Origin: Acidimicrobiia bacterium
GTDB lineage: Bacteria; Actinomycetota; Acidimicrobiia; IMCC26256
Reading direction: 5' to 3'
Assembly: GCA_023262065.1 (NCBI GenBank)
Contig: JALRDW010000020.1
Coordinates: 1 to 6,030, forward strand
DNA: 6,030 bases
Shown: positions 1-5,514 of the stretch, piece after piece
How the letters are laid out: each line of letters starts with the position of its first letter
How positions within the stretch are numbered: the first letter of the stretch is position 1
Translations under genes and position numbers: made by a program
Notes under the pieces: model-generated
Seen by the model: the letters and a program-made list of their open reading frames with translations, nothing else
Database searches by the model: none
Told to the model about the DNA's origin: nothing

Positions 1-129
1 CAGACCCGACACGGCGCGATCCCAGGCATCGGGGGCCTTGTCACCAAGGAACCGATCCACCTCCGCCGGGGTCGGCGGGAGGCCGGTCAGATCGAGGTGG
101 AGACGGCGCAACAAGGTGATGCGATCGGC
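1..129 (-). CDS. Fragment of a DUF1549 (PSCyt2) domain protein, partial at both ends
   Basis: Read on the minus strand from base 129 to base 1, the sequence gives ADR, then [17 protein letters not shown], then [15 protein letters not shown]. This matches the opening of the PSCyt2/DUF1549 domain, whose family pattern is roughly [36 protein letters not shown]. These are large, usually exported proteins with c-type cytochrome and PSD1 domains, abundant in Planctomycetes and Verrucomicrobia; their function is poorly known, with proposed roles in polysaccharide breakdown. No start codon precedes the conserved part, and the frame meets a stop at 159-157, so the N-terminus is cut off by a junction; the other end leaves the window. 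Codons such as TTG, CTT and GGT are more frequent here than in the neighbouring genes. The domain call rests on motif recognition over about 43 residues. The fragment is probably not functional in this context and may be foreign or an assembly artefact. Confidence 0.72.
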
Positions 130-156
130 CTGGCCATGGCGGGGGTCGCCCCGTGA
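121..156 (+). CDS. Last codons of an ABC transporter ATP-binding protein (partial)
   Basis: The plus-strand frame ending at the TGA of 154-156 finishes in [11 protein letters not shown]. ATPases of the BmpA/Nup nucleoside ABC family commonly end in a similar IGLLMAG tail, and this gene would lie directly upstream of the first permease. The stop overlaps the permease GTG as GTGA (153-156), the usual coupling in such operons. Further upstream in this frame the translation has no ATPase character: no signature, Walker B or H-loop can be seen. The same bases match DUF1549 on the other strand. So only about 10-12 codons look genuine and the rest of the ATPase is missing from this molecule or assembly. 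The call leans on operon context because the stretch is very short. Confidence 0.45.
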   Translation, partial: AIGLAMAGVAP

Positions 157-1304
157 TCATCGGCAGCTACGAGGTGCTGCTCGAGCAGCGCACCGACGTC
201 CGGCGCGCCTCGGCCCTCGTCGTACCGATCGCGTCGATCCTCGGCGCGCTGGTCATCGCCGGGGTGTTCCTCTGGCTCACCGGGCGACCGGCGCTCAGCG
301 TCTACGCGCGCCTCGTGCGCGACGGGTACGGCAGCTGGTACTCGATCTCGGACACGCTCGGGCAGGCGACCCCGCTCATCCTCACCGGGTTGGCCGCGGC
401 GTTCGCCTTCCGCATGAACCTCTACAACATCGGCGGCGAGGGCCAGCTCTACGCCGGTGCGATCGGCGCGTCCTGGGCGGGTCTGGCGATCGCGCCCCAC
501 GTGAGCGGTCCGGTCGCGGTCCTCGCGGTCCTCCTCGCCGGCATGGTCGGCGGGGTGCTCTGGATCCTGATCCCGGCGATCGCCCGGGCCTTCCTGCACA
601 CGAGCGAGATCGTCACGACGTTGCTGTTCAACTACGTCGCGCTGTTCCTGATGCAGTACCTGATCTTCGGGTCGTCCTCGTTCTGGCGCGACCCCGACTC
701 GAAGAACTTCCCGCAGGGCAGACCACTCCCGGATGTCGCGCACTTCCCCCAGCTCCACTTCCCGCGTGACGTCGCGGGCCTCGACTTCCCGTCGGGGCTG
801 ACGGCCATCCACCTCGGGCTCGGCGTCGCCGTGCTCGCCATCCTCGCGGTCTGGTTCCTGCAGCAGCGCACCTCCTTCGGGTTCGACATGCAGGTCGTGG
901 GCTCGTCCGAGCGGGCCGCCCGGTACGCCGGCATCCCGATCAAGCGCACGGTGATCGCGGTGATGCTCATCTCCGGCGGGCTCGCCGGGCTCGCCGGCGC
1001 CGGCGAGGTCGGGGGTCGTGCGTACGCGCTCGACCCGAACGGCCTCGTGCTCGGTCTCGGGTACACGGGCATCGTCGTGGCGGCGCTCTCGCGGTACAAC
1101 CCGTTCGCCGTCGGCCTCGTGGCCGTCCTCCTCGCGGGGTTGCGCACCGGCGCCGACGCACTGCAGGGCGCAACGGGTCCGCTCCGGGTGCCGGTGGCCA
1201 TCGCGTTCATGCTCGAGGGCGCGATCCTCCTCGCCGCGCTCGGCGGCGAGGTGTTCCGGCGCAACCGGCTCGTCGTTCGCCGAATCCGGGAGGCCCCCGC
1301 GTGA
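153..1304 (+). CDS. Nucleoside-type ABC transporter permease, first of a pair
   Basis: This is an inner-membrane permease of 383 residues in the BPD_transp_2 family, the branch that includes Bacillus NupP/YufP and other partners of BmpA-type binding proteins. It would form one half of a heterodimeric channel importing nucleosides. The diagnostic NIGGEGQ motif is at residues 92-98, after a first hydrophobic segment at about 20-43 and a second at 68-87. [10 protein letters not shown] at 152-161 and [10 protein letters not shown] at 303-312 are also family positions. Further hydrophobic stretches lie near 97-115, 119-143, 157-173, 217-236, 265-284, 317-330 and 344-364, with a loop at about 174-216. 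The start is GTG 153, inside GTGA overlapping the upstream stop; a G-rich stretch at 141-145 may serve as a weak ribosome site, and no other good start exists before residue 89. The stop overlaps the next permease. The exact substrate cannot be read from the sequence. Confidence 0.93.
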   Translation: MIIGSYEVLLEQRTDVRRASALVVPIASILGALVIAGVFLWLTGRPALSVYARLVRDGYGSWYSISDTLGQATPLILTGLAAAFAFRMNLYNIGGEGQLYAGAIGASWAGLAIAPHVSGPVAVLAVLLAGMVGGVLWILIPAIARAFLHTSEIVTTLLFNYVALFLMQYLIFGSSSFWRDPDSKNFPQGRPLPDVAHFPQLHFPRDVAGLDFPSGLTAIHLGLGVAVLAILAVWFLQQRTSFGFDMQVVGSSERAARYAGIPIKRTVIAVMLISGGLAGLAGAGEVGGRAYALDPNGLVLGLGYTGIVVAALSRYNPFAVGLVAVLLAGLRTGADALQGATGPLRVPVAIAFMLEGAILLAALGGEVFRRNRLVVRRIREAPA

Positions 1305-2272
1305 TGACCGGGTCCGGCCTTGCCTCCGGCGGGATCAACGCCAACGTCTGGGTCGTCGCGCTGGCCGGCGCGATCTCCTTCGGCGTCCCCCTCGTACTCG
1401 CGGCGCTCGGCGAGATCCTCGCCGAGCGCTCCGGGGTGCTGAACCTGGGGGTCGAGGGGATGATGCTCGTCGGTGCGGTGAGCGCGTTCCTGGTGGCCGA
1501 TGCCACCGGGAGTCCGTGGCTCGCCCTCCTCGCGGCCGTGGCGGCTGCGGCCGCGCTCGCCGCGGTGCACGCGTTCCTCTGCGTGACCCTGCGTGCCAAC
1601 CAGATCGTCAGTGGCCTCGCGCTCGTGATCTTCGGTGGCGGGGTGGCCCGTTTCGTGGGCTCCTCGGTCGAGGGCCAGCCGCGCGGCGCGGAGATCGACC
1701 CGATCCGCATCCCGGGCCTGGCCGACCTCCCCGTGATCGGGCGCGTCGCCTTCCAGCAGGACGTCCTCGTCTACGCGACCGTCGTCGTCACCGCACTCGT
1801 CGCCCTGTACATCGTGCGGACGCGGCCGGGACTCGCGCTGCGGGCGGTCGGGGAGTCGCCGGCGACGGCGGACGCCGCAGGGATCGCGGTGGCCCGGGTG
1901 CGGTACGTGCATGTGATCGTCGGCGGCGCGTTCGCCGGGGCGGGTGCGGCCTACACGATGCTCGTGGTCGTCCCGTCCTGGAACGGCGCGGCCACCACGG
2001 ACGGCATCGGGTGGATCGCGCTCGCGCTCGTGGTCTTCGCGTCGTGGCGGCCGTGGCGCGCACTCGCCGGTGCGGTCATCTTCGGGTTCGCCCTGCGGGC
2101 GAACTTCACGCTGCAGGCCGCGGGCATCACCGCGGTACCGGCCGAGATCCTGTCCATGCTGCCCTACCTGCTCACGATCGTCGTGCTCATCGCTCTCGCG
2201 CCCACCGCGGTGCGACGGCGGGCCGGCGCGCCGAGTGCGCTCGGGCAGGCCTACGTACGGGACGAACGATGA
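1301..2272 (+). CDS. Nucleoside-type ABC transporter permease, second of a pair
   Basis: This 323-residue integral membrane protein resembles NupQ/YufQ, the second permease of BmpA-type nucleoside importers, and would pair with the preceding gene product. The hallmark is GVLNLGVEGMML at residues 45-56, followed by NQIVSGLAL at 100-108, GESPATADAAGI at 184-195 and WIALALVVFASW at 238-249; the last lies near the family GRGFIALA region. The protein is rich in long alanine/valine/leucine hydrophobic segments. GGGAGG at 1288-1293 lies 7 bases before GTG 1301 and 10 before ATG 1304. Either start overlaps the previous stop (GTGA or TGATG), and the difference is one residue. The stop at 2270-2272 overlaps the ATG of a 13-codon open frame leading to the phosphoribosyltransferase. 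Family assignment is secure; specificity for particular nucleosides is not established. Confidence 0.93.
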   Translation: MMTGSGLASGGINANVWVVALAGAISFGVPLVLAALGEILAERSGVLNLGVEGMMLVGAVSAFLVADATGSPWLALLAAVAAAAALAAVHAFLCVTLRANQIVSGLALVIFGGGVARFVGSSVEGQPRGAEIDPIRIPGLADLPVIGRVAFQQDVLVYATVVVTALVALYIVRTRPGLALRAVGESPATADAAGIAVARVRYVHVIVGGAFAGAGAAYTMLVVVPSWNGAATTDGIGWIALALVVFASWRPWRALAGAVIFGFALRANFTLQAAGITAVPAEILSMLPYLLTIVVLIALAPTAVRRRAGAPSALGQAYVRDER

Positions 2273-2310
2273 GGACCGTGATCGGTCCGACCCCTGAGGA
2301 GGAACGATGA
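2269..2310 (+). CDS. 13-codon open frame bridging permease and phosphoribosyltransferase
   Basis: The ATG at 2269 overlaps the permease stop as ATGA. The frame encodes MRTVIGPTPEEER and stops at 2308-2310, which overlaps the phosphoribosyltransferase ATG as a second ATGA. It would carry ribosomes across the 34-base gap without release. Its only upstream ribosome-site candidate is weak (GGGA near 2258-2261). Its codons for EEE form the purine-rich GAGGAGGA that is also the ribosome site of the next gene. It may simply be a by-product of that site. It is listed because the two exact ATGA junctions are conspicuous, not because a functional peptide is likely. Confidence 0.18.
   Translation: MRTVIGPTPEEER
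2296..2303 (+). promoter_or_regulatory. Strong ribosome binding site for the phosphoribosyltransferase
   Basis: GAGGAGGA is a near-perfect Shine-Dalgarno match. Its AGGAGG core (2297-2302) ends 4 bases before the ATG at 2307, a short but workable spacing. It is the strongest ribosome site in the window, whereas the other operon genes rely on overlaps, and it fixes the start of the gene. Confidence 0.8.
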
Positions 2311-2831
2311 GCGATGCAGGCGGCGCGGTCGAGATCGACCAGCGCACGGCACCGCGTGAGGTGCTCACCTACGAGCGGTTCGGCACCGCGATCCGCGAGC
2401 TCGCCGGCTCGGTGATCGAGAGCGGGTTCGAGCCGGACTGGATCCTTGCGATCGCGCGGGGTGGCCTCATCATCGGCGGCGCGATCGCGTACGCGATGGG
2501 GCACAAGAACATCGCGACCGTCAACGTCGAGTTCTACACGGGCATCGACGATCGTCTCGACGTCCCGGTGGAACTGCCGCCCGTGCTCAACATGGACGAC
2601 CTCGTGAACCGACGGGTACTCGTGGTCGACGACGTCGCCGACACCGGCGAGACCCTCCAACTCGTGCTCGACAAGTGCCGGCCGCACGTGGAGGAGATCC
2701 GTTCGGCCGTCCTGTACCACAAGCCGCGCTCGGTGGTGGCCCCCGACTACGCCTGGCGGGTCGTCGACGCCTGGATCGACTTCCCGTGGTCCGCGCTCCC
2801 GCCGGTGGGTCGCACGGTCGAGGCGCCGTGA
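2307..2831 (+). CDS. Purine-type phosphoribosyltransferase (xanthine-guanine/hypoxanthine-like)
   Basis: This 174-residue cytosolic enzyme of the type I phosphoribosyltransferase fold should transfer phosphoribose from PRPP to a purine base, making a nucleotide and pyrophosphate. The PRPP loop is VLVVDDVADTGET at residues 104-116, with the adjacent acidic pair D108-D109 and T113-G114. ARGG at 50-53 matches the pyrophosphate-binding loop. KPRS at 139-142 and WIDFPW at 156-161 match the base-binding half of the COG2236/Gpt-like branch, where archaeal and actinobacterial proteins have a similar D-x-W-I-x-FPW. Its place directly behind two nucleoside permeases suggests salvage of imported purines, although an imported nucleoside would first need a phosphorylase or hydrolase, which is not encoded here. 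The base preference (xanthine, guanine or hypoxanthine) cannot be told from sequence alone. The gene ends in GTGA shared with the next start. Confidence 0.88.
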   Translation: MSDAGGAVEIDQRTAPREVLTYERFGTAIRELAGSVIESGFEPDWILAIARGGLIIGGAIAYAMGHKNIATVNVEFYTGIDDRLDVPVELPPVLNMDDLVNRRVLVVDDVADTGETLQLVLDKCRPHVEEIRSAVLYHKPRSVVAPDYAWRVVDAWIDFPWSALPPVGRTVEAP

Positions 2832-4114
2832 CCGCGCCGATCTCGGCCCGTCGCGGACCCGTGGCCCGGTTCCTCCGGAACCCGGTCCTCTGGTCGATCG
2901 TCGGTCTGCTCATCCTCGCGATCGTCGGGTCCATGCTCGCAGTGACGACCGTGGTCGTCCGCAAGGAGCGGAGCGACGCGTCGCGGCAGCGGCGGCTCGC
3001 CCCGTTCTACGAGCCACCGAGCGGCTGGCGAGCCGCACCCGTGGGGGCGCTCCTGCGGGAGCAGCCCCTCGGTGCGACCATCGCCGGCGCGCAGGCATGG
3101 CGGATCCTGTACCGGTCGGAGCGGGCCGACGGCACACCGACCGTGTCGAGCGGCATGGTGCTCGCTCCGTCGGGGGACGCGCCGGTCGGCGGGCGGCCCG
3201 TGGTCGCGTGGGCCCACGGCACCGTGGGCCTCGGGGACACCTGTGCACCCTCGCGGTCGCGCAACCCACTCGGGCAGCTCGCGTGGGCCGAGGGCATGCT
3301 GCGCGCCGGGATGGTCGTCACCGCGACCGACTACGCCGGTCTCGGCACGCCCGGTGTGGAGCGGTACCTGATCGGTGAGGATGAGGCCCGGGACGTCCTG
3401 AACTCGGTCCGGGCCGCTCGGGCGCTGCCGACGGGTGCGGCGGCGCGGGTCGCGGTGTACGGGCACTCGCAGGGTGGACACGCCGCGCTCTGGACCGGCA
3501 CCGTCGCGCCCCGGTACGCCCCCGAGTTCGAGGTGGTCGGCATCGCCGCCGGCGCACCGGCCGCGGAGTTGGCGGCGCTCGTCCGCCTGCAGGATCGCAA
3601 CGCCGTGGCCTGGGTGATCGGGCCGGAGGTCGTCGCCTCGTGGCCGCTCGACGACCCGTCGCTCGACCCGCGGGCGATCGTGAGTGACGCCGGCCTCCGC
3701 TTCGGGGCGTCGATCGGGCGGCGCTGCATCCTCGAGGGGGCACTCGAGGGGATCATCCTCCAGCGGTTCGGACGCCAGTACTTCCGCGGTGATCCCACCC
3801 GCGATCCGGCCTGGGGTGCGGCGTTCGCGGCGCAGACGCCGCCGCCGCTGCCCGCCGGCCTGCCCGTGCTCGTGGCCCAGGGCCTCGACGACACCGTCGT
3901 GCTCCCCGAGACCACGGCGCTGCTCGCGCAGCGGTGGTGCGCGGCCGGGAGTCGGCTCACCATGGCCTGGCTCGGCGACCTCGGGCACGTGAAGACCGGG
4001 CTCACGGCCGGGCCGTTGGCCGGCACCTGGTTCCAGCAGCGCTTCGCCGGGGTGCCGGCGGGGACGACCTGCGGGACGATCGACCCGATCCCGGCGGCGC
4101 CCGAACCGACCTAG
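2828..4114 (+). CDS. Membrane-anchored alpha/beta hydrolase, secretory lipase (LIP) family
   Basis: From GTG 2828 this is 428 residues. The start overlaps the preceding stop as GTGA and has GAGG at 2820-2823; longer versions would run deep into the phosphoribosyltransferase gene. Residues about 19-43 form one hydrophobic helix after a basic N-terminus, so the enzyme is probably a signal-anchored or exported protein with its catalytic domain outside. The domain begins at FYEPPSGW (60-67), followed by WRILYRS (91-97) and the oxyanion-type AHGT (129-132). GHSQGG at 212-217 carries the nucleophile Ser214. QGLDDTVV (351-358) supplies the acid, most likely Asp355, and GDLGHV (383-388) supplies His387. 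Cysteines at 139, 300, 371 and 415 may form disulfides, as expected outside the cell. This pattern is that of the PF03583 lipase family seen in actinobacteria and fungi. The substrate, lipid or another ester, is unknown, and its link to nucleoside uptake is positional only. Confidence 0.85.
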   Translation: MTAPISARRGPVARFLRNPVLWSIVGLLILAIVGSMLAVTTVVVRKERSDASRQRRLAPFYEPPSGWRAAPVGALLREQPLGATIAGAQAWRILYRSERADGTPTVSSGMVLAPSGDAPVGGRPVVAWAHGTVGLGDTCAPSRSRNPLGQLAWAEGMLRAGMVVTATDYAGLGTPGVERYLIGEDEARDVLNSVRAARALPTGAAARVAVYGHSQGGHAALWTGTVAPRYAPEFEVVGIAAGAPAAELAALVRLQDRNAVAWVIGPEVVASWPLDDPSLDPRAIVSDAGLRFGASIGRRCILEGALEGIILQRFGRQYFRGDPTRDPAWGAAFAAQTPPPLPAGLPVLVAQGLDDTVVLPETTALLAQRWCAAGSRLTMAWLGDLGHVKTGLTAGPLAGTWFQQRFAGVPAGTTCGTIDPIPAAPEPT

Positions 4115-4770
4115 AACAGGCGGGTCTGCGGCAGTTCGTGACCGCGCAGATCGTCGAGGTCGACCTCGACGCACTCGATGCCCCGGCTCTCGGCGAACAC
4201 CCGGGCCTGGGGCTTGATGCGCGTCGCGACGAACATCCCGCGGGTCGGAGCCAGACGGGTGTCGAGGTCGAGGCGCTCCTGGTACCGGATGAGCTGCTCG
4301 ACACCCGCGATCTCGCCGATCCGTTTGATCTCCACGACCACCGCTCGCCCGGCCGCGTCGCGGCACAGGAGGTCGACCGGTCCGATGTCGGTCGGGTACT
4401 CGCGCTTGATGAGGGTGAGGCCGTCGGTGAGCGCCTCGACGCGCGCCGCGATGAGGACCTGGAGCTCGGCCTCCACTCCATCCTTCTCGAGGCCCGGGTC
4501 CTCGCCGAGGTCGACGGTGTGGTCGTGGAGCACCTCGAGCAGCGACACGGTGAGGGTCTCGCCCTTCGGGTTCGTGGCCACGATGACCCCGTCGGCCTCG
4601 CGGATCTCGCACGGCGGGGTCATCCAGTTGAGCGGCTTGTAGGCCTTGGCGTCGCAGTGCACGGCGATCGAGCCGTCCGCCTTGAGGATCACGAGGCGGG
4701 TCGCCTCGCCGAGGCGCGCGCCGAGTCGGCCCGCGTACTCCACCGTGCACCGCGCCACCACCATCCGCAC
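4111..4770 (-). CDS. nucS: NucS/EndoMS mismatch-specific endonuclease
   Basis: This 219-residue protein cuts both strands at mismatched DNA and is the key enzyme of the MutS/MutL-independent mismatch repair of actinobacteria and many archaea. The N-terminal DNA-binding half contains [11 protein letters not shown] (6-16), [10 protein letters not shown] (29-38) and the very conserved [12 protein letters not shown] (43-54). The C-terminal RecB-like nuclease half has GPVDLL with Asp133, VEIK with Glu147 and Lys149, and GVEQL with Gln159, so the catalytic set is intact. IKPQAR (185-190) is also typical. The chain ends in QTRLF (215-219), a good sliding-clamp-binding pentapeptide. GTG 4770 is chosen over ATG 4764 because the family usually begins M-R-[LM]-V-[IV]-A, and a -10-like element lies exactly 6 bases upstream. 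The gene is divergent from a small membrane protein and convergent with the hydrolase, sharing its CTAG stop. Confidence 0.95.
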   Translation of the reverse strand: MRMVVARCTVEYAGRLGARLGEATRLVILKADGSIAVHCDAKAYKPLNWMTPPCEIREADGVIVATNPKGETLTVSLLEVLHDHTVDLGEDPGLEKDGVEAELQVLIAARVEALTDGLTLIKREYPTDIGPVDLLCRDAAGRAVVVEIKRIGEIAGVEQLIRYQERLDLDTRLAPTRGMFVATRIKPQARVFAESRGIECVEVDLDDLRGHELPQTRLF

Positions 4771-4776
4771 GGCCCC

Positions 4777-4782
4777 GTCATA
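4777..4782 (-). promoter_or_regulatory. Possible extended -10 element for leaderless nucS transcription
   Basis: On the minus strand, TGT directly followed by TATGAC resembles an extended -10 (TGN plus TATAAT-like), although the last base is C instead of T. Six bases separate it from the GTG at 4770, so transcription would start at or next to the first base of the codon. No purine-rich ribosome site lies in a good position. No convincing -35 hexamer is visible. Confidence 0.35.
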
Positions 4783-4803
4783 ACACGCGACGGTCCTCGG
4801 GCG

Positions 4804-4809
4804 TACGCT
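4804..4809 (+). promoter_or_regulatory. Possible -10 element for leaderless transcription of the small membrane protein
   Basis: TACGCT fits the actinobacterial TANNNT -10 pattern and ends 6 bases before the ATG at 4816, which places the expected transcript start at the A of the start codon. There is no Shine-Dalgarno sequence between it and the ATG, consistent with a leaderless messenger. It overlaps an 8-base perfect palindrome, GCGTACGC (4801-4808). No clear -35 hexamer is seen. Confidence 0.4.
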
Positions 4810-4815
4810 CCGACC

Positions 4816-5043
4816 ATGTCCTTCTACGACCAGGTGCTGCGGGAACTCGTGGCCGCGTTCGGCGCGGCGCTGCTCATCGGCAACGGGCTCGCACTGGCCC
4901 GGCGCCGGGCCGACGCCCGCACCGGGCACACCGGTCGGCGGGAGGACGAACTCGTCCAGGCCCCGGTCGGGCGAACGGTCGCCTTCATGGTGCTCGGTGC
5001 GGTCATGCTCGTGGCCGGCCTGGCCGCGCTCGTCGTCTTCTGA
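4816..5043 (+). CDS. Small two-helix membrane protein of unknown function
   Basis: I do not recognise a named family. The 75-residue product has a short polar N-terminus (MSFYDQ), a hydrophobic segment at about 10-28, a basic and polar loop at about 29-52 with several arginines, and a second hydrophobic segment at about 54-75 that runs to the last residue. By the positive-inside rule the arginine-rich loop should face the cytoplasm, leaving both ends outside. The start is ATG 4816; no ribosome site precedes it but a -10 element sits 6 bases upstream. Third codon positions are strongly G/C, as in the neighbouring genes, which supports real coding. It is divergent from nucS across 45 bases. No enzymatic motif is present. 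Confidence 0.72.
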   Translation: MSFYDQVLRELVAAFGAALLIGNGLALARRRADARTGHTGRREDELVQAPVGRTVAFMVLGAVMLVAGLAALVVF

Positions 5044-5073
5044 GACTGCCGGGACGGGGGACCGGACCGTCGC

Positions 5074-5079
5074 TAGCGT
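5074..5079 (+). promoter_or_regulatory. Possible -10 element upstream of the lipoprotein gene
   Basis: TAGCGT fits TANNNT and would start a transcript near 5086, giving a leader of about 27 bases. That leader contains GGAAG (5103-5107), a reasonable ribosome site 5 bases before the ATG at 5113. The element overlaps the perfect 8-base palindrome CGCTAGCG (5071-5078). The -35 region is not recognisable. In such GC-rich DNA a TANNNT match alone is weak evidence. Confidence 0.28.
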
Positions 5080-5112
5080 GGCGGTCACCGCACCACACGA
5101 TCGGAAGTGACC

Positions 5113-5511
5113 ATGCGCCGCACCCTCACCGCCCTCGTCGTCACCTCGGCACTCCTCACCCTCGGTGCCTGCTCGCAGGTCGAGGAGGCGGCCAAGCAGG
5201 TGGCGAACCGGGTCGAGTGCGGCGCGACCACGAAGTTGGCCGAGCAACTCCCGCAGGGCGACGACCTCGACGAGGCGACCATCTCCCGGGGAGCATCGCT
5301 GGCCCGGCGGCTCGACTCGGTGCTCGGACGCATCCCGGGCGACCGGGTGCCGCCGGCGATCACCGACGCGATCCGTACGGCGTCAACCGATCTCGACGCC
5401 GCGGCGAAGGGGTACGACGCGGACCCCGCCGCGGCGAAGGCTCGGGCCGCGGCCGCGGTCGCGGCCGTGCGCACCGCGGTCACCGACGCGACGACCGGTC
5501 TCGGCTGCTGA
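5113..5511 (+). CDS. Small putative lipoprotein of unknown function
   Basis: The 132-residue product starts [20 protein letters not shown]. This is a classic lipoprotein signal: two arginines, a hydrophobic core and a lipobox LGAC with the lipidated Cys at residue 20. The mature part of about 113 residues would be anchored to the outer face of the cytoplasmic membrane. It is mostly helical and alanine-rich, with polar N-terminal repeats of Glu/Lys/Gln and a C-terminal stretch dominated by Ala, Lys and Arg. Two further cysteines occur, one at about residue 38 and one as the very last residue, and could pair. ATG 5113 is preferred over GTG 5107 because GGAAG lies 5 bases ahead of it and the signal peptide then has normal length. 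I recognise no domain; a binding or envelope-structural role would be a guess. Confidence 0.78.
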   Translation: MRRTLTALVVTSALLTLGACSQVEEAAKQVANRVECGATTKLAEQLPQGDDLDEATISRGASLARRLDSVLGRIPGDRVPPAITDAIRTASTDLDAAAKGYDADPAAAKARAAAAVAAVRTAVTDATTGLGC

Positions 5512-5514
5512 TCG

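Noticed and set aside
38..769. 243-codon plus-strand open frame at the left end
   Set aside because: It is an Arg-rich frame-shifted shadow of the first permease with no recognisable domain.
1018..2310. 430-codon plus-strand open frame overlapping both permeases
   Set aside because: The translation is Arg/Ser/Gly-rich shadow sequence; only its last 13 codons are discussed as a possible coupling frame.
632..2368. 578-codon open frame on the minus strand
   Set aside because: It lies antisense to two clear permease genes and its translation is low-complexity Arg/Asp/Glu/Gly/Pro-rich, as expected for the opposite strand of GC-rich coding DNA.
2446..2495. Repeated GCGATCGC-like octamers
   Set aside because: They fall within codons for Ala-Ile-Ala in coding sequence and recur at the rate expected in GC-rich DNA; no spacing pattern suggests a functional repeat.
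2747..4750. 667-codon open frame on the minus strand
   Set aside because: It is antisense to the hydrolase gene and out of frame with nucS. Its composition is Arg/Gly/Pro/His-rich with no domain character.
3934..5043. Long 369-residue version of the small membrane protein
   Set aside because: It would run antisense through all of nucS. Only the part from ATG 4816 has membrane-protein character and a plausible promoter.
5041..5075. GC-rich stretch after the small membrane protein as a terminator
   Set aside because: I could not pair a convincing stem, and there is no T-run; only the short palindrome CGCTAGCG is present.
4111..5247. N-terminally extended 378-residue NucS
   Set aside because: The extension is antisense to the small membrane protein, is polar and repetitive, and NucS homologues begin near the M-R-[LM]-V-[IV]-A motif, that is GTG 4770.
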